In this document: positions 1 to 4,989 of the stretch, one piece after another
How positions within the stretch are numbered: position 1 is the first letter of the stretch
Layout: each line of letters starts with the position of its first letter
NCBI RefSeq assembly: GCF_001983105.1
Contig: NZ_MOMC01000034.1
Location: forward strand, 63,036-70,215
Reading direction: 5' to 3'
Length of the DNA: 7,180 bases
Source: Pseudofrankia asymbiotica
Lineage (GTDB): Bacteria > Actinomycetota > Actinomycetes > Frankiales > Frankiaceae
Program-made: the position numbers and the translations under genes
Notes under the pieces: generated by a model
Database searches by the model: none
The model's input: the letters and a program-made list of their open reading frames with translations, nothing else
Told to the model about the DNA's origin: nothing

Positions 1-1338
1 GGTCTGCTCGCGCCGATCGAGTGGCATCTGGTCTTCGTCGTGTCCGTGCCGTTCGGCGTCTTCGGCACCGTCTGGGCCTACCTGAAGCTGAAGGACAACG
101 GCGTGCGGACGCCGGCGCGCATCGACTGGGCCGGCAACCTCTCCTTCGCGATCGGGCTGATCGCGGTGCTGGTCGGCATCGTCTACGGGCTGCAGCCCTA
201 TGGCGGGCACACCATGGGCTGGACGAACCCGTTCGTGCTCACCTCGATGATCGGCGGCGTGGTCGTCCTGGCCGCGTTCTGCTTCATCGAGACGCGCGTG
301 CCCGACCCGATGTTCGCGCTCGAGCTGTTCAAGAACAGGACGTTCACGATGGGCGCGATCGCCGGGATGCTCGGCGCCCTCGCCCGGGGCGGGCTGCAGT
401 TCATGCTGATCATCTGGCTACAGGGCATCTGGCTGCCGCTGCACGGCTACAGCTTCGACCGGACCCCGCTGTGGGCCGGCATCTACATGATCCCGATGAC
501 CGTCGGCTTCCTCATCGCCGGCCCGATCGCCGGCCGGCTGACCGACCGCTACGGCGCCCGCCCGTTCGCCACGTTCGGCATGATCATCAGTGCGGCCGCC
601 TTCGCGATCTTCGACGTCATCCCGATCGACTTCAGCTATATCTGGTTCGCGCTGGCCCTGACGCTCATCGGCATGTCGATGGGGCTCTTCGCCGCGCCGA
701 ACACCACCAGCGTCATGAACTCGCTGCCCAACAACCGGCGCGGCGCGGGCGCGGGCATGCTCAACACGTTCCAGAACTCGGCGCAGGTGCTGTCCATCGG
801 CGTCTTCTTCACCGTCATCGGCCTGGGCCTCGCCGCGTCGCTGCCGGACACGCTCTACTCGGGCCTGGTCGGGCAGGGCGTCGCGAGCGGCAAGGCGCAC
901 GAGATCGCCGGGATCCCGCCGGTCGGCAGCCTGTTCGCCGCGTTCCTGGGCTACAACCCGATCAAGCAGCTGCTCGGCGACGGCACCCTCTCGACGCTGC
1001 CGGCGGACAAGGCCGACTACCTGACTGGCCAGCAGTTCTTCCCGCACCTCATCTCCGGCCCGTTCGGCGACGGCCTGCACCTCGCGTTCGCGTTCGCGGC
1101 CCTGGCGTGCCTGCTCGCCGCCGTGATCTCCTGGATGCGCGGCGGGCAGGACCCACGGGTGCGCCGAACGCTCGCCGCCGAGACCGCCGCGGGCCTGGCC
1201 GCCGCCGGCGACGTCGCCGCGGACGAGATCGGCGTCGGCGGTGTGGGCGGTCTGGACCCGGCCGAGGCGACTGGCGACGAGGCCATGACCGTGGGCGGCG
1301 GGGCAGCCCCGGAGCCGGATGCCAGAGGTCACGCTTGA
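1..1338 (+). CDS. MFS transporter, DHA2 (EmrB/QacA-like) family, 3' part
   Basis: Probable proton-coupled multidrug or metabolite exporter of the inner membrane; the substrate cannot be told from sequence. The reading frame is open from base 1, so the N-terminus lies upstream and 445 residues are visible. The first residues (EWHLVFVVSVPFG) match the helix 5/6 region of 14-helix transporters, so roughly the first five helices are missing. About eight or nine hydrophobic segments follow, with a motif-A-like loop GRLTDRYGARP at visible residues 178-188 and a long polar loop (about 281-355) before the last helix, as is usual between helices 13 and 14 in this family. SLFAAFLGYNP and FFPHLISGPF in that loop resemble actinobacterial DHA2 members. 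The tail after about residue 380 is roughly 65 residues, Ala/Gly-rich and acidic, probably cytoplasmic. The MerR regulator 166 bp downstream on the same strand is the likely controller. Family call is firm, substrate unknown. Confidence 0.93.
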   Translation, partial: GLLAPIEWHLVFVVSVPFGVFGTVWAYLKLKDNGVRTPARIDWAGNLSFAIGLIAVLVGIVYGLQPYGGHTMGWTNPFVLTSMIGGVVVLAAFCFIETRVPDPMFALELFKNRTFTMGAIAGMLGALARGGLQFMLIIWLQGIWLPLHGYSFDRTPLWAGIYMIPMTVGFLIAGPIAGRLTDRYGARPFATFGMIISAAAFAIFDVIPIDFSYIWFALALTLIGMSMGLFAAPNTTSVMNSLPNNRRGAGAGMLNTFQNSAQVLSIGVFFTVIGLGLAASLPDTLYSGLVGQGVASGKAHEIAGIPPVGSLFAAFLGYNPIKQLLGDGTLSTLPADKADYLTGQQFFPHLISGPFGDGLHLAFAFAALACLLAAVISWMRGGQDPRVRRTLAAETAAGLAAAGDVAADEIGVGGVGGLDPAEATGDEAMTVGGGAAPEPDARGHA

Positions 1339-1372
1339 GCCCGCCCGGCACAGCCCCCCGACGCGGTCTGTT

Positions 1373-1401
1373 GATGGCCCGGCATGGGACGGTCGGCCAT
1401 C
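1373..1401. promoter_or_regulatory. Inverted repeat GATGGCC-N15-GGCCATC, operator or terminator stem
   Basis: Perfect 7-bp arms at 1373-1379 and 1395-1401, separated by 15 bp, lie 35 bp after the exporter stop and about 100 bp before the MerR start. The arm centres are 22 bp apart, about two helical turns, which would suit a dimeric regulator such as the MerR protein encoded next door. The same sequence could fold as a stem-loop ending the exporter transcript, but no T-run follows. The role is inferred from symmetry and position only. Confidence 0.35.
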
Positions 1402-1403
1402 GC

Positions 1404-1477
1404 TGTCCGTGGTTGTCCGCGCGGGACGGCCGGAGCGGACGGGACACCTGGTTCGGCCGGCGGGCGTCCTGCGGACA
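1404..1477. repeat. Cluster of TGTCCG / CGGACA elements upstream of the MerR gene
   Basis: TGTCCG occurs at 1404-1409 and 1414-1419, a 10-bp period. The inverted form GCGGAC occurs at 1435-1440 and again within GCGGACA at 1471-1477. TGTCCGC (1414-1420) and GCGGACA (1471-1477) are perfect inverses 50 bp apart. In such GC-rich DNA some recurrence is expected, so this is only a candidate regulatory array. Confidence 0.25.
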
Positions 1478-1498
1478 GGCCGGTTCCCTGGGAATACT
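1472..1498 (+). promoter_or_regulatory. Possible promoter for a leaderless MerR transcript
   Basis: AATACT (1493-1498) matches TATAAT at four of six positions and ends six bases before the ATG at 1505, the spacing expected if transcription starts at the start codon. CGGACA (1472-1477) could serve as a -35 element with a short 15-bp spacer. The ATG has no well-placed Shine-Dalgarno sequence (GGGA ends only two bases upstream), which supports a leaderless reading. The match is weak. Confidence 0.25.
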
Positions 1499-1504
1499 GG
1501 GACC

Positions 1505-2002
1505 ATGACGAACAGCGCGGCGATGACGCGGGGCACCGGCGACGTCGAGTTAGCGGGCAGCCCTGGCGACGGCGAGCCGGGCCTGCTCGGGATCGGGCTG
1601 GCGGCCCGCGAGGTGGGCGTCTCGGTGCGCTCGCTGCGTTACTACGAGGAGATGGGCCTGCTGACCCCGTCCGGGCGCACCGCGGGCGGGAATCGGCTCT
1701 ACGCGCCGGATGACCTGGCGAGGGTCCGCCGGATCCGGGAGCTGCAGCAGCTTCTCGGTTTCAACCTCGACGAGGTCCGCGAGGTGCTCGGCCATGAGGA
1801 CCGGCTGGCCCGGGTCCGCCACGACTGGATGGCGGCCTCCGGCGACGAGGACCGGGCCCGCCTGCTCGACGAGGCCCGCGAGGCGTACCTGAAGCTGCGC
1901 GACCAGGTGGAAGCCAAGATCAAGCGCCTCGACTCGTTCCGCGACGAGCTCGACGCCAAGATCGCCCGCTCCGACCGCTTCCGCGAGTCCCTCCCCGCCT
2001 AG
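1505..2002 (+). CDS. MerR-family transcriptional regulator
   Basis: A 165-residue DNA-binding protein expected to act as a dimer that remodels a promoter. The MerR winged helix-turn-helix is plain: recognition region GLAAREVGVSVRSLRYYEEMG (about residues 31-51), then the wing with the GGNRLYAPDDL signature at 61-71, then the helix pair RVRRIRELQQLLGFNLDEVREVL (73-95). The C-terminal part (about 117-160) is a highly charged helix suited to an antiparallel coiled-coil dimer. There is no cysteine in the protein, which excludes the usual cysteine-based metal or thiol sensing and points to a small organic ligand, as in regulators paired with exporters. The frame stays open upstream to an ATG at 1319 overlapping the exporter end, but those 62 residues have no family character, so 1505 is chosen. 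ATG 1523 is an alternative. Likely target: the adjacent exporter gene, itself, or both. Confidence 0.92.
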   Translation: MTNSAAMTRGTGDVELAGSPGDGEPGLLGIGLAAREVGVSVRSLRYYEEMGLLTPSGRTAGGNRLYAPDDLARVRRIRELQQLLGFNLDEVREVLGHEDRLARVRHDWMAASGDEDRARLLDEAREAYLKLRDQVEAKIKRLDSFRDELDAKIARSDRFRESLPA

Positions 2003-2086
2003 CCTCGTGCGCCCCGTCCCTGATCTCGCGCGCCCCCGCCTCGGGCAGGTCGCGCACCGCGGCGCCGAGGGGCCGGGCCGGCGTGC

Positions 2087-2106
2087 GAAGCTCAGGCCGG
2101 CGGAAA
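2087..2106 (+). repeat. 20-bp direct repeat, copy A, upstream of the methyltransferase
   Basis: GAAGCTCAGGCCGGCGGAAA here matches 3006-3025 at 18 of 20 positions, same orientation. The two copies lie either side of the methyltransferase gene. They may be members of a dispersed intergenic repeat family or a chance match in GC-rich DNA. Confidence 0.4.
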
Positions 2107-2108
2107 TT

Positions 2109-2123
2109 CCGTGGACGTCACGG
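2109..2123. promoter_or_regulatory. Interrupted palindrome CCGTG-N5-CACGG
   Basis: Perfect 5-bp arms at 2109-2113 and 2119-2123 flank GACGT. It sits about 105 bp upstream of the methyltransferase start and could be a regulator site. Nothing else supports function. Confidence 0.25.
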
Positions 2124-2227
2124 GCGAGGTGTCGTGGACTCGAAGACGCCTACCCGCCCGCACCGCTCGGGGATGCCGCGCGTGGACCTCGCGGCGCGCA
2201 CCCTGGGCCGACGTCAGGAGACTCCGC

Positions 2228-2992
2228 GTGACCGGGCCGCCAGCCGGCGACTTCAACTACAACACCCATGGCGGCGGCTACGCGCTGCGCCGGCGCACGG
2301 ACCCGAGGATCGCGGCGTATGTCCACGCCGCGCTCGGGTGCGCCCGCACGGTCGTCAACGTCGGCGCCGGGGCCGGCTCCTATGAGCCCCGCGACCGGCG
2401 GGTGGTCGCGGTCGAGCCGTCGGCCCGGCTGCGGGCGCAGCGGCCGGCCGGGCTCGCTCCCGCCATCGGCGCGGTCGCCGAGGCACTGCCGTTCCCCGAC
2501 GACGCGTTCGACGCGGCGATGGCGACGGTCACCGTCCACCACTGGTCCGACCTGGAGCGCGGGCTGGGCGAGCTGCGCCGGGTCACCCGTGGCCCGGTCG
2601 TCGTCCTCACCTTCGACCCGGAGGTGCTCGGGCCGCACTGGATCGCCGACTACGCCCCGGAGCTGATCGCCTTCGAAAGCCGGCGCATGCCCTCGATCGA
2701 GCGGGTCCAGGCGGCGCTCGGCGGGACCGTCACCGTCACGCCGGTGCCGATACCCGCCGACTGCGTCGACGGCTTCGTGGAGGCCTTCTACGGACGCCCC
2801 GAATGCCTGCTCGACCCGACGATCCGCAAAGCCCAGTCCGCCTGGGGCCACATCGGATCCGCCACGGCCGTCCGCGCCGTCGACCGCCTGCGCGCCGACC
2901 TCGTCTCCGGCGCCTGGGACCGCCGCCACGCGGCCCTGCGCTACCAGCCGGCCCTCGTCGGCTCGCTGCGTCTCGTCACCGCGCACCCGTAG
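2228..2992 (+). CDS. Class I SAM-dependent methyltransferase (Methyltransf_11 type)
   Basis: A soluble 254-residue enzyme expected to move a methyl group from S-adenosylmethionine to an unknown acceptor. The Rossmann fold is recognisable: motif I TVVNVGAGAGSYEP (41-54) binds SAM, the acidic end of strand 2 is VVAVEPS (59-65), LPFPDDAFDAAMA (87-99) is the typical stretch before strand 4, followed by HHW (104-106) and the GELRRVTRGPVVVLTFDP helix-strand unit (114-131). This matches small UbiE/Methyltransf_11-like enzymes. The C-terminal half, with FVEAFYGRPECLLDP (183-197), probably shapes the acceptor pocket. The start is GTG 2228 because AGGAG at 2216-2220 lies seven bases upstream; the frame is open further up, to GTG 2111, but without a ribosome site or family sequence. 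It follows MerR on the same strand after 225 bp, so co-regulation is possible but not shown. Confidence 0.92.
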   Translation: MTGPPAGDFNYNTHGGGYALRRRTDPRIAAYVHAALGCARTVVNVGAGAGSYEPRDRRVVAVEPSARLRAQRPAGLAPAIGAVAEALPFPDDAFDAAMATVTVHHWSDLERGLGELRRVTRGPVVVLTFDPEVLGPHWIADYAPELIAFESRRMPSIERVQAALGGTVTVTPVPIPADCVDGFVEAFYGRPECLLDPTIRKAQSAWGHIGSATAVRAVDRLRADLVSGAWDRRHAALRYQPALVGSLRLVTAHP

Positions 2993-3000
2993 ACGGCCGC

Positions 3001-3062
3001 GCCGGGAACCTCAGGCCGCCGGAAACCTCGGACGTCGGCACCTCGGTGTGCCGGAACCTCAG
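3001..3062. repeat. Three copies of GCCGG(G/A)AACCTC(A/G)G, including 20-bp repeat copy B
   Basis: Near-identical words occur at 3001-3014, 3018-3031 and 3050-3062 (the last one base shorter) in the gap between two convergent genes; the third just enters the 3' end of the regulator gene. The stretch 3006-3025 is the partner of the repeat at 2087-2106. The first two copies are spaced 17 bp apart, the third 32 bp further on, so this is a loose cluster and not a regular array. Confidence 0.5.
3036..3053. terminator. Possible bidirectional terminator hairpin
   Basis: CGGCAC (3036-3041) and GTGCCG (3048-3053) form a perfect 6-bp stem with a 6-base loop, between the convergent ends of the methyltransferase (2992) and the regulator gene (3059). 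No T-run follows on either strand, which is common for actinobacterial stem-loops. The stem is short, so this is a modest call. Confidence 0.35.
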
Positions 3063-3628
3063 CCCGACTCGGTCCGGGTCTCGGTGCCGAGCCAGGTGAG
3101 GACGGCGGTGCGGGTGAGCCGCCAGGTCTCGCCGATCCGGCGGGCGGGGAGGTCGCCGGACTCGACCAGGGCGCGGACGTCGTCGACCGAGACGCGCAGC
3201 AGCTCGGCGGCCTCCTCGAGCGTCAGGACCTCGCTGACCGGGGCCGCCGGCGTCGGCGCGGACGGCTCGGCCCTGTCCTCCTCCGTCCTCGCCCCGCCGG
3301 CGGCGGTCCCCGCGCCCCAGGCATCGGCCGCGCGCTTCTTCCAGAAGTCACCGGGCCGTGCGCCGCGGGACGAGGTGGCGGACTCGTCGTGCGGCCGGTC
3401 GCCGGCTCCCTCGCCGTCCGGGCGCTCGCCCGTCCGCTTCCCGCCGGGCCCCCGCCCATGCGGACGGAAGACGAGCTCGTCCCCCTCGACGTCGAGGTGG
3501 TCGGAGACAAGGGTGGCCAGGAGGTCGCGCTTGCTGACGCCGAAGCGCTCGGCCGCCTTGTCCAGCTTCTGCGCGAGCTTGTCCGGCATGCGGACGTAGA
3601 CGGCTCTGGTCGGCTCGGAAGGAGTCAT
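3059..3628 (-). CDS. Two-domain DNA-binding protein: ribbon-helix-helix plus excisionase-like HTH
   Basis: A 189-residue putative transcription regulator. Residues 9-46 (AVYVRMPDKLAQKLDKAAER, then FGVSKRDLLATLVSDHL) have the strand-helix-helix pattern of CopG/Arc-type ribbon-helix-helix domains. Residues about 56-132 are a Gly/Pro/charged linker, probably disordered, holding one aromatic-basic patch DFWKKRAADAW (94-104). Residues 134-180 (LTLEEAAELLRVSVDDVRAL, then GDLPARRIGETWRLTRTAVL) match the excisionase/HTH_17 fold. A GTG at 3631 is in frame, but ATG 3628 is chosen because GGAGGT at 3633-3638 lies four bases from it and only one from the GTG. Transcribed divergently from the siderophore-interacting protein; the shared 5' region carries two TAGCTATC copies 11 bp apart, which suits ribbon-helix-helix binding and autoregulation. 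No recombinase or toxin gene is adjacent, so an excisionase or antitoxin role is not supported. Confidence 0.85.
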   Translation of the reverse strand: MTPSEPTRAVYVRMPDKLAQKLDKAAERFGVSKRDLLATLVSDHLDVEGDELVFRPHGRGPGGKRTGERPDGEGAGDRPHDESATSSRGARPGDFWKKRAADAWGAGTAAGGARTEEDRAEPSAPTPAAPVSEVLTLEEAAELLRVSVDDVRALVESGDLPARRIGETWRLTRTAVLTWLGTETRTESG

Positions 3629-3646
3629 CACGACCTCCGTAGGTGG

Positions 3647-3667
3647 CGGCCCGCGTGAGGCGGGCCG
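3647..3667 (-). promoter_or_regulatory. Hairpin in the 5' leader of the regulator gene
   Basis: CGGCCCGC (3647-3654) and GCGGGCCG (3660-3667) make a perfect 8-bp GC stem with a 5-base loop. On the minus-strand transcript it lies 8 bases before the GGAGGT ribosome site (3633-3638), so it could affect leader stability or translation. Function is inferred from position. Confidence 0.4.
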
Positions 3668-3675
3668 GCCGTGGC

Positions 3676-3703
3676 TTGGATCGGGTGCTAGCTATCGTAT
3701 AGC
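3676..3703 (+). promoter_or_regulatory. Candidate promoter of the siderophore-interacting protein gene
   Basis: TTGGAT (3676-3681) and TATAGC (3698-3703), spaced 16 bp, resemble a housekeeping-type promoter and would give a leader of roughly 50 bases before ATG 3760. The -10 part lies inside the TAGCTATC repeats. A minus-strand -10-like TACGAT (3699-3694) for the divergent regulator overlaps the same repeats, but its -35 is not recognisable. Confidence 0.4.
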
Positions 3704-3707
3704 TATC
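3689..3707. promoter_or_regulatory. Putative operator: two TAGCTATC repeats at 11-bp period
   Basis: TAGCTATC at 3689-3696 and 3700-3707 are exact direct repeats one helical turn apart, and each contains the palindrome TAGCTA. They form an AT-rich island in very GC-rich DNA between two divergent genes, one encoding a ribbon-helix-helix protein. Such proteins commonly bind short sub-sites spaced about one turn apart as paired dimers. GGTAG repeats at 3711 and 3721 follow at a 10-bp period. Binding is inferred. Confidence 0.5.
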
Positions 3708-3759
3708 TGCGGTAGGAATCGGTAGAGCCGACCGAGATCGAGCGCTCCGGAGGAAAGAC

Positions 3760-4533
3760 ATGGAGACGACAGACGCCGTGCCCACGGGACGGGCGCGACG
3801 GTCGCGCAACCCGCTGGGCCGGGTCCTGCGGCGGGCCGAGGTGACCGGCGTGGAACAGCTGGCGGCGCGTACCCGCCTGGTCCGGCTCGCCGGCCCGGCG
3901 CTCGCCGGGGTCGCCTGGACGCCGGGCCAGCACGTCAGCATGGTGCTCGCGGACCCGTCCGCGCCGGGCACCTGGCTGCGCAACCCGCTTGACCTCAAGC
4001 GCACCTACTCCGTCTGGGACTTCCACCCAGACGGCCGGCTCGACCTGGCCCTCTACGACCACGGCGGCGACGCCCCCGGCGCTCGCTGGGCGCGCGAGGC
4101 CGCGCCGGGTCGGGCCGTGCTGGTCAAGGGGCCGGAGGGCCACCTGGTGGCCCAGCCGGACGCCGCGTACCACGTGTTCGCCGGCGACGACACCGCCGCG
4201 GTCGCGTTCGGCGCGATCCTGCGCGCCCTGCCGGCGACCGCGCGGGTCTTCGGCGCGATCGAGTACGACCACCCTGACGACGCGCTCCCGCTCGCGCGCG
4301 GCGACGAGCTGACCCTCGTCCATCGCGAGGGCGAGCCGGCCGCCGACTCGCCGCGCCTGCCCGCGGCCCTCGCCGCGCTCACGCTGCCCGCCGAGCCAGG
4401 CGTCGCCTACGTCGCCGGCGAGGCGCGCACCATCCAGGCCGTCCGCCGTCACCTCGTCGAGGACCGCGGCTGGCCGCGCCGCGCCGTCCTCACCCACCCG
4501 TTCTGGACCCCGGGCCGCCGCGGCATGGACTAG
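3760..4533 (+). CDS. Siderophore-interacting protein, FAD-dependent ferric reductase family
   Basis: A 257-residue cytoplasmic flavoprotein of the SIP/ViuB family, whose members reduce ferric siderophores to release iron after uptake. Ordered family landmarks are present: TPGQHVSMVL (54-63) and RTYSVWDF (81-88), the RxYS-type FAD-binding motif; LYDHGGDAPGARWAREAAPG (98-117), the flavin phosphate region; KGPEGH (123-128); then the SIP domain with AGDDTAAVAFGAILRALPA (141-159) and the C-terminal YVAGEARTIQAVRRHLVEDR (217-236), the nicotinamide-nucleotide-side signature. ATG 3760 is supported by GGAGG at 3749-3753, six bases upstream. Length is normal or slightly short for the family, and the final HPFWTPGRRGMD replaces the more usual YWRxG ending. 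No siderophore synthesis or uptake gene is seen here. Control by the divergent ribbon-helix-helix protein is likely; I recognise no DtxR/IdeR-type site in the promoter. Confidence 0.93.
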   Translation: METTDAVPTGRARRSRNPLGRVLRRAEVTGVEQLAARTRLVRLAGPALAGVAWTPGQHVSMVLADPSAPGTWLRNPLDLKRTYSVWDFHPDGRLDLALYDHGGDAPGARWAREAAPGRAVLVKGPEGHLVAQPDAAYHVFAGDDTAAVAFGAILRALPATARVFGAIEYDHPDDALPLARGDELTLVHREGEPAADSPRLPAALAALTLPAEPGVAYVAGEARTIQAVRRHLVEDRGWPRRAVLTHPFWTPGRRGMD

Positions 4534-4548
4534 GCCCGAGCACGGCTG

Positions 4549-4572
4549 AGCCCGCGCCGGGCCGGCCGGGCT
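4549..4572. terminator. Bidirectional terminator-like palindrome
   Basis: AGCCCG (4549-4554) pairs with CGGGCT (4567-4572), and after one bulged C the inner GCC (4556-4558) pairs with GGC (4564-4566) around a 5-base loop, giving a strong GC stem. It occupies the 44-bp gap between the convergent ends of the siderophore-interacting protein gene and the DUF202 gene, so it may end both transcripts. There is no T-run. Confidence 0.5.
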
Positions 4573-4577
4573 GGTCA

Positions 4578-4961
4578 TCAGAGCAGGAGGATGACGGCCA
4601 GGCCGGTCAGGCAGAGCGCGGTGGCGAGGGCCGCGGTGGCGGTGACGGCGCGGCGGTCGGCGGGGGAGCGGTTCAGGCGGATGGCGGCGACCATCGTCCG
4701 ATAGCGCAGCTGGGCACGGGCGGTCAGCAGGGCTGCGGCCAGCAGGGTGAGCAGGCCTGGGGCGGCGAGCACGAGGTGGCCGTCGAACGCCCTGCGCAAC
4801 AGCAGGGCGCCAATGGCGGCGAATCCGAGTCCGGTGCGCTGCCAGGACAGGTAGGTGCGTTCGGACTGCATGCCCGCGTCCAGCGGCTCGGTGGGGTGCG
4901 GCGCCGCGCCGCCGGGGCTGCCCGCGCCGCCGGGGCTGCCCGCGCCGCCAGGGCCGCTCAC
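4578..4961 (-). CDS. DUF202-family small membrane protein
   Basis: A 127-residue integral membrane protein of unknown function. The DUF202 signature SERTYLSWQRTGLGFAAIG (33-51) precedes three hydrophobic segments at about 41-56, 64-81 and 106-127, the last running to the C-terminus (AVILLL). The N-terminal 21 residues are a low-complexity Gly/Ala/Ser/Pro run made by an 18-bp DNA repeat. The GTG start at 4961 has GGGAG (4968-4972) six bases upstream; an internal ATG at residue 31, just before the signature, is a possible alternative. It begins 28 bp after the stop of the YidH-like gene on the same strand, so the two are probably co-transcribed and may form a mixed complex. DUF202 domains also occur fused to polyphosphate polymerase (VTC-type) proteins, but no such partner is present here. 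Confidence 0.88.
   Translation of the reverse strand: MSGPGGAGSPGGAGSPGGAAPHPTEPLDAGMQSERTYLSWQRTGLGFAAIGALLLRRAFDGHLVLAAPGLLTLLAAALLTARAQLRYRTMVAAIRLNRSPADRRAVTATAALATALCLTGLAVILLL
4906..4957 (-). repeat. 18-bp tandem repeat coding a GSPGGA-type run
   Basis: Two perfect 18-bp units lie at 4906-4923 and 4924-4941, with a third shorter copy at 4942-4957 that differs at two of 16 positions. The unit is a multiple of three, so copy-number change would keep the DUF202 frame and only lengthen or shorten the N-terminal tail by six residues. Confidence 0.85.
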
Positions 4962-4989
4962 CGGCGTCTCCCGGCCGTCGGAGCACGCG

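Larger units (their letters stand above)
2003..2227. other. Intergenic region between MerR and methyltransferase genes
   Basis: No convincing gene is seen in these 225 bp. An open frame from GTG 2007 to TGA 2231 exists but has no ribosome site, weaker third-position GC than its neighbours and a Pro/Arg-rich product without recognisable fold. The region holds the interrupted palindrome at 2109-2123, one copy of the 20-bp repeat also found after the methyltransferase (2087-2106), and three GTGGAC words starting at 2111, 2134 and 2182. The methyltransferase promoter must lie here or upstream of MerR. Confidence 0.5.

Noticed and set aside
1319..1504. Extended MerR start at ATG 1319 overlapping the exporter end
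   Set aside because: The 62 extra residues have no MerR-family character and span dyad-rich apparently intergenic DNA; 1505 gives a normal-length protein.
418..1536. 372-codon minus-strand open frame opposite the exporter
   Set aside because: Low-complexity Arg/Gly/Ala/Val translation, entirely antisense to a clear transporter; a GC-rich shadow frame.
2111..2227. Upstream methyltransferase start at GTG 2111
   Set aside because: The added residues are Arg-rich and unlike the family; AGGAG seven bases before GTG 2228 decides the start.
2007..2231. 74-codon open frame after MerR whose TGA overlaps the methyltransferase GTG (GTGA)
   Set aside because: The overlap looks like translational coupling, but there is no ribosome site, third-position GC drops in its second half, and the product is Pro/Arg-rich without recognisable features.
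3001..3062. CRISPR-like or regular repeat array
   Set aside because: Only three short imperfect words with unequal spacing.
3059..3628. Excisionase of a mobile element or antitoxin of a toxin-antitoxin pair
   Set aside because: No integrase, attachment-site repeat, tRNA or small toxin frame is adjacent; the neighbours are a methyltransferase and an iron reductase.
3703..4986. 427-codon minus-strand open frame opposite the siderophore-interacting protein and across the DUF202 gene
   Set aside because: No recognisable domain, and it overlaps two well-supported genes in other frames.
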